Below are positions 43,262 to 51,525 of a stretch of 64,000 bases of DNA, in pieces (position 1 is the first letter of the stretch; every line of letters begins with the position of its first letter). The DNA lies in assembly GCF_905397375.1 (NCBI RefSeq), contig NZ_CAJPVG010000001.1, forward strand, positions 1,116,001-1,180,000, written 5' to 3'. A model generated the notes under the pieces. That model worked only from the letters and a program-made list of their open reading frames with translations, was not told the origin of the DNA and did no database searches. Source of the DNA: Ralstonia mannitolilytica (GTDB lineage Bacteria; Pseudomonadota; Gammaproteobacteria; Burkholderiales; Burkholderiaceae). The position numbers and the translations under genes are program-made.

Positions 43262-44128
43262 ATGGGTGATGTTTCCCCGATGATGGGCCGTGCCTCGGGC
43301 GCTGCCCGCCCCACGCCGCTGCGCCTCGAGGCCGCCGTGCTCGACTGGGCCGGTACCGTGGTCGATTTCGGCTCCTTTGCGCCCACGCAGATCTTTGTGG
43401 AAGCGTTTGCCGAGTTCGGCGTGGCCATCACGCTGGACGAAGCGCGCGGCCCGATGGGCCTGGGCAAGTGGGACCACATCCGTACGCTGTGCAACGACGG
43501 CGCGATCGCCGCGCGCTTCTCGCTCGCGCACGGCCGCATGCCGACCGATGACGACGTCACCGCCATCTACAACCGCTTCATGCCGCTGCAGATCGAAAAG
43601 GTCGGGGCGCATTCGGCGCTGATTCCCGGCGCGCTGGAGACCGTGGCCGCGCTGCGCGAAGCCGGCCTGAAGATCGGCACATGCTCGGGCTACCCGCGCG
43701 TGGTGATGGACCGCGTGGTCGACCTGGCCGCCCAGGCCGGCTACACGCCCGACTGCGTCGTCGCGTGCGACGAGGTGCCGCGCGCGCGCCCGTGGCCGGC
43801 CCAGGCGCTGCGCTGCGTGGTCGATCTCGCCATTGGCGACGTGGCGGCCTGCGTGAAGGTGGATGACACCGTGCCCGGCATCGAGGAAGGCCGCCGCGCA
43901 GGCATGTGGACCGTCGCATTGCTGATGTCGGGCAACGCGCTCGGCTTGCCGTACGCGCAATACGCAGCGCTGTCTGCCGACGAGCGCGCACGCCATCGCG
44001 TGGCCATCTCGGCTGGCTTTGCCGCCTGCCGCCCGCATTACGAGATCGACACCATCGCCGATCTGCCTGCCGTCGTGGCCGATATCAACCACCGCCTGGC
44101 GCGCGGTGAACGCCCGCAGGGCGCCTGA
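43262..44128 (+). CDS. phnX: phosphonoacetaldehyde hydrolase (phosphonatase)
   Basis: 288 residues from ATG 43262 (AAGGAAAGCAAGAC upstream). The HAD nucleophile motif is LDWAGTVVDFG; the Schiff-base Lys is in PMGLGKWDHIRTL, as in B. cereus PhnX. The later motifs include TCSGYPRVV and VKVDDTVPGIEEGRRAG. It cleaves phosphonoacetaldehyde to acetaldehyde and phosphate. It shows that the operon breaks a C-P bond. No phnW aminotransferase gene occurs beside it; the FAD oxidoreductase two genes downstream is the likely source of phosphonoacetaldehyde. Confidence 0.95.
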   Translation: MGDVSPMMGRASGAARPTPLRLEAAVLDWAGTVVDFGSFAPTQIFVEAFAEFGVAITLDEARGPMGLGKWDHIRTLCNDGAIAARFSLAHGRMPTDDDVTAIYNRFMPLQIEKVGAHSALIPGALETVAALREAGLKIGTCSGYPRVVMDRVVDLAAQAGYTPDCVVACDEVPRARPWPAQALRCVVDLAIGDVAACVKVDDTVPGIEEGRRAGMWTVALLMSGNALGLPYAQYAALSADERARHRVAISAGFAACRPHYEIDTIADLPAVVADINHRLARGERPQGA

Positions 44129-44171
44129 TTACCGTAGTCCCATCCGTTGCATCACACCTACCGAGGAAACC

Positions 44172-45197
44172 ATGACTGCACGTCTTTCTCTCTTTGCGAC
44201 GGCGGCTGCTGCAGCCGCCATGGCCTTCGCCACGTCGGCCTTCGCCAAGACCACGCTGACGGTGTACACCGCGCTGGAAGCCGACCAGGTGAAGGCGTAT
44301 CAGGATGCCTTCGAGAAGGCCAATCCGGACATCGACATCAAGTGGGTGCGCGACTCCACCGGCGTCGTCACCGCCAAGCTGCTGGCCGAGAAGAACAACC
44401 CGCGCGCCGACGTGGTGTGGGGCCTGGCCGCATCGAGCCTGGCCATCCTCGACAGGGAAGGCATGCTGGCGCCGTACGCGCCGGCCGACCTGGCCAAGAT
44501 CGGTGCAACGTACCGCGACAAGGCCAACCCGCCGGCATGGGTGGGCATGGATGCCTGGGGCGCCGCCATCTGCTTCAACACCGTCGAAGCGCAGAAGCAG
44601 AACGTGCCAAAGCCGACGTCGTGGGCGGACCTCACCAAGCCGGTGTACGCCGGCAAGATCGTCATGCCGAACCCGGCATCGTCGGGCACGGGCTACCTGG
44701 ACGTGAGCGCCTGGCTGCAGACGATGGGCGAGCAGAAGGGCTGGGCTTACATGGATGCGCTGCACCAGAACATCGGCCAGTACACGCACTCGGGTTCAAA
44801 GCCTTGCAAGATGGCGGCGTCGGGCGAATTCCCGGTCGGCATTGCGTTTGAATACCGCGCGGTGAAGTCGAAGAAGGAAGGCGCGCCGATCGACATCGTG
44901 CTGCCGTCCGAAGGCCTGGGCTGGGATGTGGAAGCGACCGCCATCATGAAGGGCACCAAGAACCTGGAGGCCGCCAAGAAGCTGGCCGACTTCTCCGCGA
45001 GCCCCACTGCCATGGCGCTGTACGAGAAGAACTTTGCCGTGGTGGCAACCCCGGGCTTCTCCAAGCCCGATCCGCTCCTGCCGGCCGACTACGAGAAACG
45101 CCTGATCAAGAACGACTTCACGTGGGCCAGCGCCAACCGCGACCGCATCCTGGCCGAGTGGACCAAGCGCTACGACGGCAAGTCGGAGAAGAAGTAA
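44172..45197 (+). CDS. phnS: 2-aminoethylphosphonate-binding periplasmic protein
   Basis: 341 residues from ATG 44172 with a Sec signal peptide (FATAAAAAAMAFATSAFAKT, cut after AFA). The mature protein starts TTLTVYTALEADQVKAYQDA, the iron/thiamine-type binding-protein opening. Other features are NPRADVVWGLAASSLAILD and MPNPASSGTGYLDVSAWLQ. A type II periplasmic binding fold. It delivers the phosphonate to the ABC importer encoded in the same operon. The FAD oxidoreductase gene follows immediately after its stop codon. Confidence 0.9.
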   Translation: MTARLSLFATAAAAAAMAFATSAFAKTTLTVYTALEADQVKAYQDAFEKANPDIDIKWVRDSTGVVTAKLLAEKNNPRADVVWGLAASSLAILDREGMLAPYAPADLAKIGATYRDKANPPAWVGMDAWGAAICFNTVEAQKQNVPKPTSWADLTKPVYAGKIVMPNPASSGTGYLDVSAWLQTMGEQKGWAYMDALHQNIGQYTHSGSKPCKMAASGEFPVGIAFEYRAVKSKKEGAPIDIVLPSEGLGWDVEATAIMKGTKNLEAAKKLADFSASPTAMALYEKNFAVVATPGFSKPDPLLPADYEKRLIKNDFTWASANRDRILAEWTKRYDGKSEKK

Positions 45198-46421
45198 GTG
45201 ACCGACGCTCCCGTATCCCCAGGGAGCCTGGATGCCAGCACCGACGTCGCCATCGTCGGGGCTGGCATTCTGGGCTTGGCGCACGCAGCCGCCGCCGTCA
45301 AACGCGGCCTGCGCGTGACGGTATTCGAGCGCAGCGAAATCGCGCTCGGTGCATCGATCCGCAACTTCGGGCAGATGCTCGTGACGGGGCAGCCGCCCGG
45401 CATCATGCTCGACCTCGCGCGCGAAAGCCGCCGGCTGTATCTCGACTGGGCCGACAAGGCCGGCATCTTTGCGCGCGCGAACGGTGCCCTGCTGTTTGCC
45501 CGCAATGCCGCAGAAGAGGCCGTGCTGGACGAGTTCATGGCGACGCGCGCACAGGCCTTCGGCTACCACGTCAAGCTGCTGCGCGGTGCAGACCTGGCGA
45601 ATCTCTACGATGGCCGCTTCATGCGCCACCGTGCGGCGCTGCAGGGCTTCGACGATGTCCAGCTCTATTCGCGCGAAGCGATTCCGGCGCTGGCCTCGTG
45701 GCTTGCCGCGCAGGGCGTGTGTTTCCACTTCGGTACGCTCGTGCGCCACGTGGAAGGCGGCCGGCTGGAGACCACCGCCGGCGTGTGCAACGCCCAGCGA
45801 GTGGTCGTCTGTAGCGGTCACGATTACCAGACGCTGTGCGCCGATCAGCTTCGCGTACTGCAGCCGCAGGTTTGCCGCCTGCAGATGCTGCGTGTCACAC
45901 CCGACGACGCCTTCCGGCTGGAGCACGCCGTGCTGACCGGCCTGTCATGCACGCACTACGGCGCGTTTGCGGACTTGCCGACTGCCCAGGCGCTGGCCAT
46001 GCAGATCGAGCATGAGCGCCCCGAGCTGGCGCGCCACGGCATTCACCTGCTGGTGAGCCCCACGCCGTATGGCGACTGGATCGTGGGCGATTCGCACGAC
46101 TACCGCCAGGACGCCGTCCCGTTCAACGCCGAATCGGTCGACAACCTCCTGCTGGACCTCGCCCGCGACACGTTCGGCAGCAAGCTGCGAGTGGTGGAGC
46201 GCTGGCAGGGCGTCTATGGCGCCAAATGCCGCGTGCCGGGCAGCGGCGCGTTCTCGATCACGCGCGTCGACGACCGTACGACCGTCGCGCTGATGCACAG
46301 CGGGATCGGCATGAGCGTGGGGCCTGCGCTCGCGCATCGCCATATCGATGCGCTCGTGAATGGCACGGCGCTGCCGCGCTGGACGCCGCCCGCGACGGAG
46401 CGGGTGGCCGCGGCTGCCTGA
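45198..46421 (+). CDS. FAD-dependent oxidoreductase of the phosphonate operon (DAO family)
   Basis: 407 residues from a GTG directly after the phnS stop; GGAGAAG lies upstream. The N-terminal FAD-binding motif is VAIVGAGILGLAHAAAAVKR followed by VTVFERSE. The chain continues in the D-amino acid oxidase/glycine oxidase fold, and GVYGAKCRVPGSG about residue 340 marks the last FAD contact. This clade is repeatedly found beside phnX. Members have been reported to oxidise 2-aminoethylphosphonate or its N-methyl form to phosphonoacetaldehyde; here that would replace the missing PhnW transaminase. It is the last gene of the operon, before a terminator. Confidence 0.85.
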   Translation: MTDAPVSPGSLDASTDVAIVGAGILGLAHAAAAVKRGLRVTVFERSEIALGASIRNFGQMLVTGQPPGIMLDLARESRRLYLDWADKAGIFARANGALLFARNAAEEAVLDEFMATRAQAFGYHVKLLRGADLANLYDGRFMRHRAALQGFDDVQLYSREAIPALASWLAAQGVCFHFGTLVRHVEGGRLETTAGVCNAQRVVVCSGHDYQTLCADQLRVLQPQVCRLQMLRVTPDDAFRLEHAVLTGLSCTHYGAFADLPTAQALAMQIEHERPELARHGIHLLVSPTPYGDWIVGDSHDYRQDAVPFNAESVDNLLLDLARDTFGSKLRVVERWQGVYGAKCRVPGSGAFSITRVDDRTTVALMHSGIGMSVGPALAHRHIDALVNGTALPRWTPPATERVAAAA

Positions 46422-46441
46422 ATCGGCGCGTGCGCGAATCC

Positions 46442-46474
46442 CGCCCGCAGGGCTGGCGCCGTGCGGGCGTTTTT
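46442..46474 (+). terminator. rho-independent terminator of the phosphonate operon
   Basis: CGCCCGCA and TGCGGGCG form a perfect 8-bp stem with a 12-nt loop, followed by TTTTT. It lies between the FAD oxidoreductase and the converging HAD gene. Confidence 0.85.
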
Positions 46475-46478
46475 CCGC

Positions 46479-47162
46479 TTACGCGGCGAACAGTTCGATG
46501 ACCGGCCAGCCTCGCGATTCGGCCACGGCCCGCAAGGTCGCATCCGGGCTCACGGCCACCGGGTGCGACACCGCTTCGAGCAGCGGCAGGTCGTTGCGTG
46601 AATCGCTGTAGAACACGGTGCGCGAGAAATCCGCCATGCGCTGGCCGCGCTGCGCCAGCCATTCCGTGACGCGTGCGATCTTGCCCGCGCCAAAGCTGGG
46701 CGTACCCAGCAGGTTGCCCGTGAATTCGCCATCGGGCGTGCCACCCACGGTTTCGCCTTCCACTGCCAGCAGGTGCGGCACGTTGAAGGCGTCGGCGATC
46801 GGCTCCGTCAGGAAGCGGTGCGTGGCGGTGACGATGCAGCAGAGATCGCCGGCGCGCAGGTGTGCATCCACGAGCTCCCTGGCAGGCCGCCGGATGGCAG
46901 GCATGACGACCTCGCGCAGGAACATCGTGCGCCATGCATCGAGCAGCGTGCGCGGGTGGTGCGCCAGCAAGCCGAGCGAGAAGCGCGCGTGCCGCGCAAA
47001 GTCGAGCGTGCCTTCGCGGTAATCACGCATCCACCGCTCGTTGGCCTGTTCGAAGACGTGGCGATCGACAGCGCCCTGGGCAACGAGGAAGCGGCCCCAT
47101 TCGTATTCGCTGTCGATGGGCAGCAGCGTGTGGTCCAGGTCGAACAGGGCGAGCGATTGCAT
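46479..47162 (-). CDS. HAD-superfamily phosphatase, SerB-like (IB group)
   Basis: 227 residues from the ATG at 47162. The nucleophile motif is LFDLDHTLLPIDSEYEWG; motif II lies in CIVTATHRFLTEPIADAF; motif III and IV read FYSDSRNDLPLLEAVSHPV. The cap is helical, as in phosphoserine phosphatase-like proteins of the IB group. The substrate is unknown. It lies just downstream of the phosphonate operon but on the opposite strand, so a link to phosphonate use is not shown. Confidence 0.88.
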   Translation of the reverse strand: MQSLALFDLDHTLLPIDSEYEWGRFLVAQGAVDRHVFEQANERWMRDYREGTLDFARHARFSLGLLAHHPRTLLDAWRTMFLREVVMPAIRRPARELVDAHLRAGDLCCIVTATHRFLTEPIADAFNVPHLLAVEGETVGGTPDGEFTGNLLGTPSFGAGKIARVTEWLAQRGQRMADFSRTVFYSDSRNDLPLLEAVSHPVAVSPDATLRAVAESRGWPVIELFAA

Positions 47163-47202
47163 ACAACAGGGGCGGCGGTTGGAAAACCGCGAGCTTAAGG
47201 TC

Positions 47203-48138
47203 CTAGCGCGTCGCGGCCGTGTCCATCGCCATAACTTTGGCGATGAGCGCATCGGTCTTTTTCCGGGGGGCGTGTGCGTGCAGCGGGGTCAGGCAATCGA
47301 GGAACGCGCGCACGAGCCGCGCATCCTTGCGCTCCTTCAGGAAGTACAGGTACTCATGGATGACGGGCGCGTGCGCGGCAAAGGGCAGCACGCGCACGTC
47401 GGGCCGGCGTGGCGCCTCGCGCGCGGGAACGATGCTGCATCCGAGGCCGAGGCTGATCGCCTCGTAGATCGCCTCGCGGCTGCCGATGATGCTCATGCCC
47501 GCCGGCTCGACACCGGCGGCCGCCAACGCCTCTTCGGTCACGCGGCGGGTGATCGAGCCCGGCTCGCGCATCAGCAGCTGGCAGCAGGCGATGTCGGCGA
47601 GCGCCACGTGGGAGCACCGCGCCAGCGGGTCGTCCGCCGGCACGGCCAGTACCATGGCGTCTTCGGCCAGCGTGATGCGGTGCAGCCGCTCGTCGTCCAC
47701 GGCGTGCGACGAGACGGCCAGGTCGATGCGGACCTCCGAGAGCGCCTCGAGCATCTGCTGCGAGTTGCCGAACTCGATGGTGATCTCGATGGTCGGGTGA
47801 CGGGTGCGGAAGGCCGCCACGCTTGGCAGGATGTAGTAGGGGCCGGTGGCGCCCACGCGCAGGTTGCCGGTGCGCAGGTCGCCAGCGTTGCGCAGGAGGA
47901 AGTCCACGTCGCCTTCCTGCTGGGCAAGCCGCTCGACGATGGGCATGAGGCTCACGCCGAGGTCTGACAGGTCGAGCCGGCTACCGCGGCGGTGGAACAG
48001 CTCGACGCCGTACATCTCTTCCAGCTGGCGGATGCGCCCGGTCACCGTCGGCTGCGACAGGCGCAATTGCTTGGCGGCCGCCGTGACGCTGCCCTGGCGG
48101 GCCACTTCAAAGAACGACATCAACAGATCGCCCAGCAT
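47203..48138 (-). CDS. LysR-type regulator, paralogue of the phosphonate operon regulator
   Basis: 311 residues from the ATG at 48138. The helix-turn-helix is FFEVARQGSVTAAAKQLRLS with PTVTGRIRQLEEMYGVELF. The rest of the chain, GNLRVGATGPYYILPSVAAF and EPGSITRRVTEEALAAAGVE, matches the regulator at 39364-40236 block by block, and both begin ML and end in a D-R-K-D-A-R region. It is 20 residues longer at the C-terminus. It stands at the far end of the phosphonate region, oriented towards it. Upstream start codons were rejected since homology begins at MLGDLLMSFF. Confidence 0.9.
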   Translation of the reverse strand: MLGDLLMSFFEVARQGSVTAAAKQLRLSQPTVTGRIRQLEEMYGVELFHRRGSRLDLSDLGVSLMPIVERLAQQEGDVDFLLRNAGDLRTGNLRVGATGPYYILPSVAAFRTRHPTIEITIEFGNSQQMLEALSEVRIDLAVSSHAVDDERLHRITLAEDAMVLAVPADDPLARCSHVALADIACCQLLMREPGSITRRVTEEALAAAGVEPAGMSIIGSREAIYEAISLGLGCSIVPAREAPRRPDVRVLPFAAHAPVIHEYLYFLKERKDARLVRAFLDCLTPLHAHAPRKKTDALIAKVMAMDTAATR

Positions 48139-48327
48139 GCTCGTGTTTCCGTTTCGTGTTTGGAAGCGCAGTCTAGGCAGCGTTTGTGACGCCACATGCG
48201 GTGAAACCTTACGGTGTGCCACGCGTGCCGGAGCGGAAGCCATGTTCCGAGACGGGCATCCGAAGGGAGGGCCGCTGGCGCCGCTCGTGCTACCTTGTCA
48301 GCCAACGCGTGCAACACAGGAGACACC

Positions 48328-48744
48328 ATGCCGGTGCTGAAGGTCGACGTCGTCACGGCAGAAGAGCGGCTGTACGAAGGCCGCGCCAAGTTCGTGGTCA
48401 TTCCCGGTACCGAAGGGGAACTGGGCATCCTCCCTGGCCACGAACGCCTGCTCACGCGCATGCGCCCCGGCACCGTGCGCGTGACGCTGGAAAACGATGA
48501 AGAGGTGATCCTGTTCGTGGCCGGCGGCTTTGCCGACGTGCAGCCCGAACAGGTGATCGTGCTGGCCGATACCGCTGTGCGCGCGCACGACCTCGACGAA
48601 GCCAAGGCCCAGCAGGCGCGCAGGGCGGCTCAAGAGCACATGCAGAACAGCCACAGCAAGTTCGACTACGCCCGCGCCCAGGCCGAACTGGCGGAGGCCG
48701 TGGCCCAGTTGGCCGCCATCGAACGTTTGCGCAAACGTCGCTGA
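48328..48744 (+). CDS. atpC: orphan ATP synthase epsilon subunit
   Basis: 138 residues from ATG 48328 with CAGGAGACACC upstream. VLKVDVVTAEERLYEGRAKF at the start and TEGELGILPGHERLLTRMRP show the beta-sandwich domain of F1 epsilon; the C-terminal helical hairpin (about residues 90-138) is present in full. Its usual partners (atpHAGD) are not in the window, so it is probably an additional copy. Epsilon inhibits the hydrolytic activity of F1 and couples it to F0. A perfect 16-bp palindrome (ACGTTTGC-GCAAACGT, 48723-48738) lies over its last codons. Confidence 0.9.
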   Translation: MPVLKVDVVTAEERLYEGRAKFVVIPGTEGELGILPGHERLLTRMRPGTVRVTLENDEEVILFVAGGFADVQPEQVIVLADTAVRAHDLDEAKAQQARRAAQEHMQNSHSKFDYARAQAELAEAVAQLAAIERLRKRR

Positions 48745-48874
48745 GCCGTCCACCACAATCGCATCACGCTGTCGCCCCACCCACTGTGGGGTAAAGAACC
48801 GCGCCGGGCCTCCGTTTTAAAGCAGAACACCCGAAACCCGCCGAACGCCCGAGCAGACACGCTCGGTTCTGCTG

Positions 48875-50959
48875 ATGCCGCCCCATGTAGTGATTGCCCG
48901 TGCCCTTGCACGGTATTGCCGGACCCGCCTGGCCGTGACGCCGTTCGCGCCCGGCTGGCGCAGGGGCCACGCGCAAATGTTTGCGGTGCTGTGTACGTTG
49001 CTTTGCTCAACCAGCCACGCGGAAACCGATCTGACGGAGCTGCCTATCGAGCAGCTGATGCAGGTACAGGTCGTGACCGGTGCTTCCAAATACGCGCAGG
49101 CGTCCGACGATGCGCCGGCCAATGTCTCCGTCATCACCGCAGACGACATCAAGGCGCACGGCTGGCGCACCCTGGCCGACATCCTGCGCAGCCTGCCGGG
49201 GCTTTACACCAATTACGACCGCAACTACACGACGCTTGGCGCGCGGGGCTTTCTGCGGGCGGGCGATTACGACACGCGCTTCCTGCTGCTGATCGACGGC
49301 TTCCGCGCGAACGACCCCATCTTCGACCAGGCCGCCGTCGGCACCGATGCGCAGCTCAACGTCGACCTCATCGAGCGCGTGGAATACGTGCCCGGGGCGG
49401 GGTCCGCGGTGTATGGCTCGAATGCGCTGTTTGGCGTCATCAACGTCATCACCAAGCGCGGGCGCGACATCGGCGGCGTGCAGGTCAGCGGCTTCACGGG
49501 CAGCCCCAATGCGCCCAATGGACGCGAAGGCCGCGTGACCTGGGGCCAGCGCGCGGACAACGGCGCTGAATGGCTGCTCTCTGCCAGCATGAACGACGCG
49601 CCGGGCCGCGACCTGTACTTCGGCGAGTTCAACCAGCCCGGCGTGAGCGACGGCGTGGCACGCGGCATGGATTTCGACCGTGCCAGGCGGCTGTTCGCCA
49701 AGGGCGGCTTTGGCGAGTTCGGCCTGAGCTTCGGTTACGCCGATCGCACGAAGGGCGTGCCCACCGCGCCTTACGATCAGAGCTTCAACGACCCGCGCTC
49801 GCGCACCGTCGACACGCGATACATGGTCAACGGCACCTGGCAGCACGCGCTGGACGAGCTGACCGATGTATCGGCGCGGCTGTACTGGGGCCGCTATGTG
49901 TCGGAGGGTGACTACGCATACAACCCGCCGCCGGCCGGCATCAACCGCGACGCGTTCGACACCGCGTGGTACGGCACCGAGCTGAAGCTGGTGACCCGGC
50001 GCATCGAGCGGCATACGGTGGTCGTGGGCGCCGAGCTGCAGCGCGACTATCGCGACGCCATGCGCAATTTCGACACGGTGCCGTATGTCAGCTACCTTGA
50101 CGACCACCGCAGCAACCACCGCATGGGGTTGTACCTGCAGGACCAGTTCGCGTTCCACCCGGACTGGCTGCTGGATTCGGGCCTGCGCTACGACCACACC
50201 AGCTTTGCGCCGGGCATGCTGAGCCCGCGCGTGGGCCTGATCTGGCACGCCACGCCGTCGACCACCGTCAAGGCGATCTACGGCATGGCCTACCGCGCGC
50301 CCAACGACTATGAGCTGCACTACCAGACGAGCGCGCCCGGTGGAGAGCAGTTGAACTCGCGCCTTTCGGCCGAGCGCATCCGCACGTATGAGGCTGTGCT
50401 TGAACAGCGCGTGGCGGCAGGCGGCAAGGCGACCGTGTCGGTGTTTCAGAACAACGTGTCGGACCTGATCAGCCAGAGCGTAGACCCCAACACCGGCCTG
50501 CTGTTTTTCAGCAACGTGGCCCGCGTGCGGACGCGCGGCGTGGAACTCGGCTACGAGCAGCGCTGGCCGGGCGGCACGCGCCTGCGCACGAGCTACAGCT
50601 TCCAGCATTCGGAGGACATCGATACCGGCCAGACGCTGTCGAACTCGCCGCGCCACATGTTCAAGCTCAATGCCACCGTGCCAGTGTGGCGCGAAGGCTG
50701 GCGTGCGGGCGTGGAGGCGCAGTACATCAGCAGCCGGCTCACGACGTCGGACGCGCCGCTGGGCCGCGTGGGCGGCTACTGGATCGCCAACCTGACCGTG
50801 GCGGCGGCGCGGCTGCTGCCCAACCTCGAGATGTCGGCCAGCATCTACAACGTGTTCGGCCGGCGCTATGCCGATCCGGCCGGGCCGGAGCTGGTGCAGC
50901 CGTCCATCCGGCAGGACGGCCGCAGCCTGGGCGTGAAGTTCACGTACACCTTCCGATGA
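48875..50959 (+). CDS. TonB-dependent outer-membrane receptor
   Basis: 694 residues from ATG 48875; an in-frame ATG at 48977 (MFAVLCTLLCSTSHAETDLT) is possible and would give a short signal peptide. The signal region ends SHA/ETD. The plug domain starts near LPIEQLMQVQVVTGASKYAQ and contains VSVITADDIKAHGWRTLADI and YGSNALFGVINVITKRG. The barrel follows and ends in FTYTFR with a terminal aromatic residue pattern. Its ligand is unknown. Its stop codon overlaps the start of a YfiR-family gene (ATGA), and a GGDEF-EAL gene comes next, so it may feed a signal to c-di-GMP control. Confidence 0.88.
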   Translation: MPPHVVIARALARYCRTRLAVTPFAPGWRRGHAQMFAVLCTLLCSTSHAETDLTELPIEQLMQVQVVTGASKYAQASDDAPANVSVITADDIKAHGWRTLADILRSLPGLYTNYDRNYTTLGARGFLRAGDYDTRFLLLIDGFRANDPIFDQAAVGTDAQLNVDLIERVEYVPGAGSAVYGSNALFGVINVITKRGRDIGGVQVSGFTGSPNAPNGREGRVTWGQRADNGAEWLLSASMNDAPGRDLYFGEFNQPGVSDGVARGMDFDRARRLFAKGGFGEFGLSFGYADRTKGVPTAPYDQSFNDPRSRTVDTRYMVNGTWQHALDELTDVSARLYWGRYVSEGDYAYNPPPAGINRDAFDTAWYGTELKLVTRRIERHTVVVGAELQRDYRDAMRNFDTVPYVSYLDDHRSNHRMGLYLQDQFAFHPDWLLDSGLRYDHTSFAPGMLSPRVGLIWHATPSTTVKAIYGMAYRAPNDYELHYQTSAPGGEQLNSRLSAERIRTYEAVLEQRVAAGGKATVSVFQNNVSDLISQSVDPNTGLLFFSNVARVRTRGVELGYEQRWPGGTRLRTSYSFQHSEDIDTGQTLSNSPRHMFKLNATVPVWREGWRAGVEAQYISSRLTTSDAPLGRVGGYWIANLTVAAARLLPNLEMSASIYNVFGRRYADPAGPELVQPSIRQDGRSLGVKFTYTFR

Positions 50960-51525
50960 CCGTCCGGCACGACCTCGCACGAAGCGCCCGATGGCCGAGC
51001 GCGCGCAAGCTCTGTACGGCGCTGGGGATCGTGCTGGCCGGCGCGGCGGGCATGCACACCGCCTGCGCGCAGAAGCAGGCCAGCGAGACGCAGGTCAAGG
51101 CGGCGTTCGTCTACAACTTTGCGCTGTTCACCACCTGGCCGCCCGACGCCATGCCGCCCGACGGGCCCATGGTGGTCTGTGTGAAACCCGATCACCCGCT
51201 GCAGGCGGCGCTGGAAAAACTGACAGGAAAACCCGTGCGAGGACACCGCCTGGAAATCCGCAGACTCAACGACAGTACGGCCACCGGCTGCCATGTGCTC
51301 GTCATCGACGCGCGGGCGGCCAACGGTGTCCGGGTCGATACGGCTGCCGCCGTGCTCGTCATCTCCGACCAGCCCCGGACCCCACGCGGCAGCGGCCCGG
51401 ACCCGGTGATCTCGCTGGCGCTGGACGGGGATCGCGTGGTCTTCGACATCGATGCGGCGGCTGCGCGCCAGGCTCGTCTGGAGCTCAGTTCGCAGTTGCT
51501 GCGGCTGGCAAGGAGCGTGCAATGA
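50956..51525 (+). CDS. YfiR-family (DUF4154) periplasmic protein
   Basis: 189 residues starting in the ATGA shared with the receptor gene. A signal peptide (KLCTALGIVLAGAAGMHTAC...) precedes EVQ/TQVKAAFVYNFALFTTWPP, the hallmark opening of DUF4154/YfiR proteins. Two Cys remain in the mature part (VVCVKPDHPL and ATGCHVLVIDAR), matching part of the redox-sensitive set in P. aeruginosa YfiR. The C-terminal half has LVISDQPRTPRGSGPDPVI. YfiR-type proteins repress a membrane diguanylate cyclase from the periplasm. The cyclase gene follows with ATGA overlap. Confidence 0.85.
   Translation: MTVRHDLARSARWPSARKLCTALGIVLAGAAGMHTACAQKQASETQVKAAFVYNFALFTTWPPDAMPPDGPMVVCVKPDHPLQAALEKLTGKPVRGHRLEIRRLNDSTATGCHVLVIDARAANGVRVDTAAAVLVISDQPRTPRGSGPDPVISLALDGDRVVFDIDAAAARQARLELSSQLLRLARSVQ

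Noticed and set aside
48723..48738. 16-bp palindrome ACGTTTGCGCAAACGT as an operator or attachment site
   Set aside because: It encodes the last residues of the epsilon subunit and has no partner copy in the window; mentioned only in that gene's entry.
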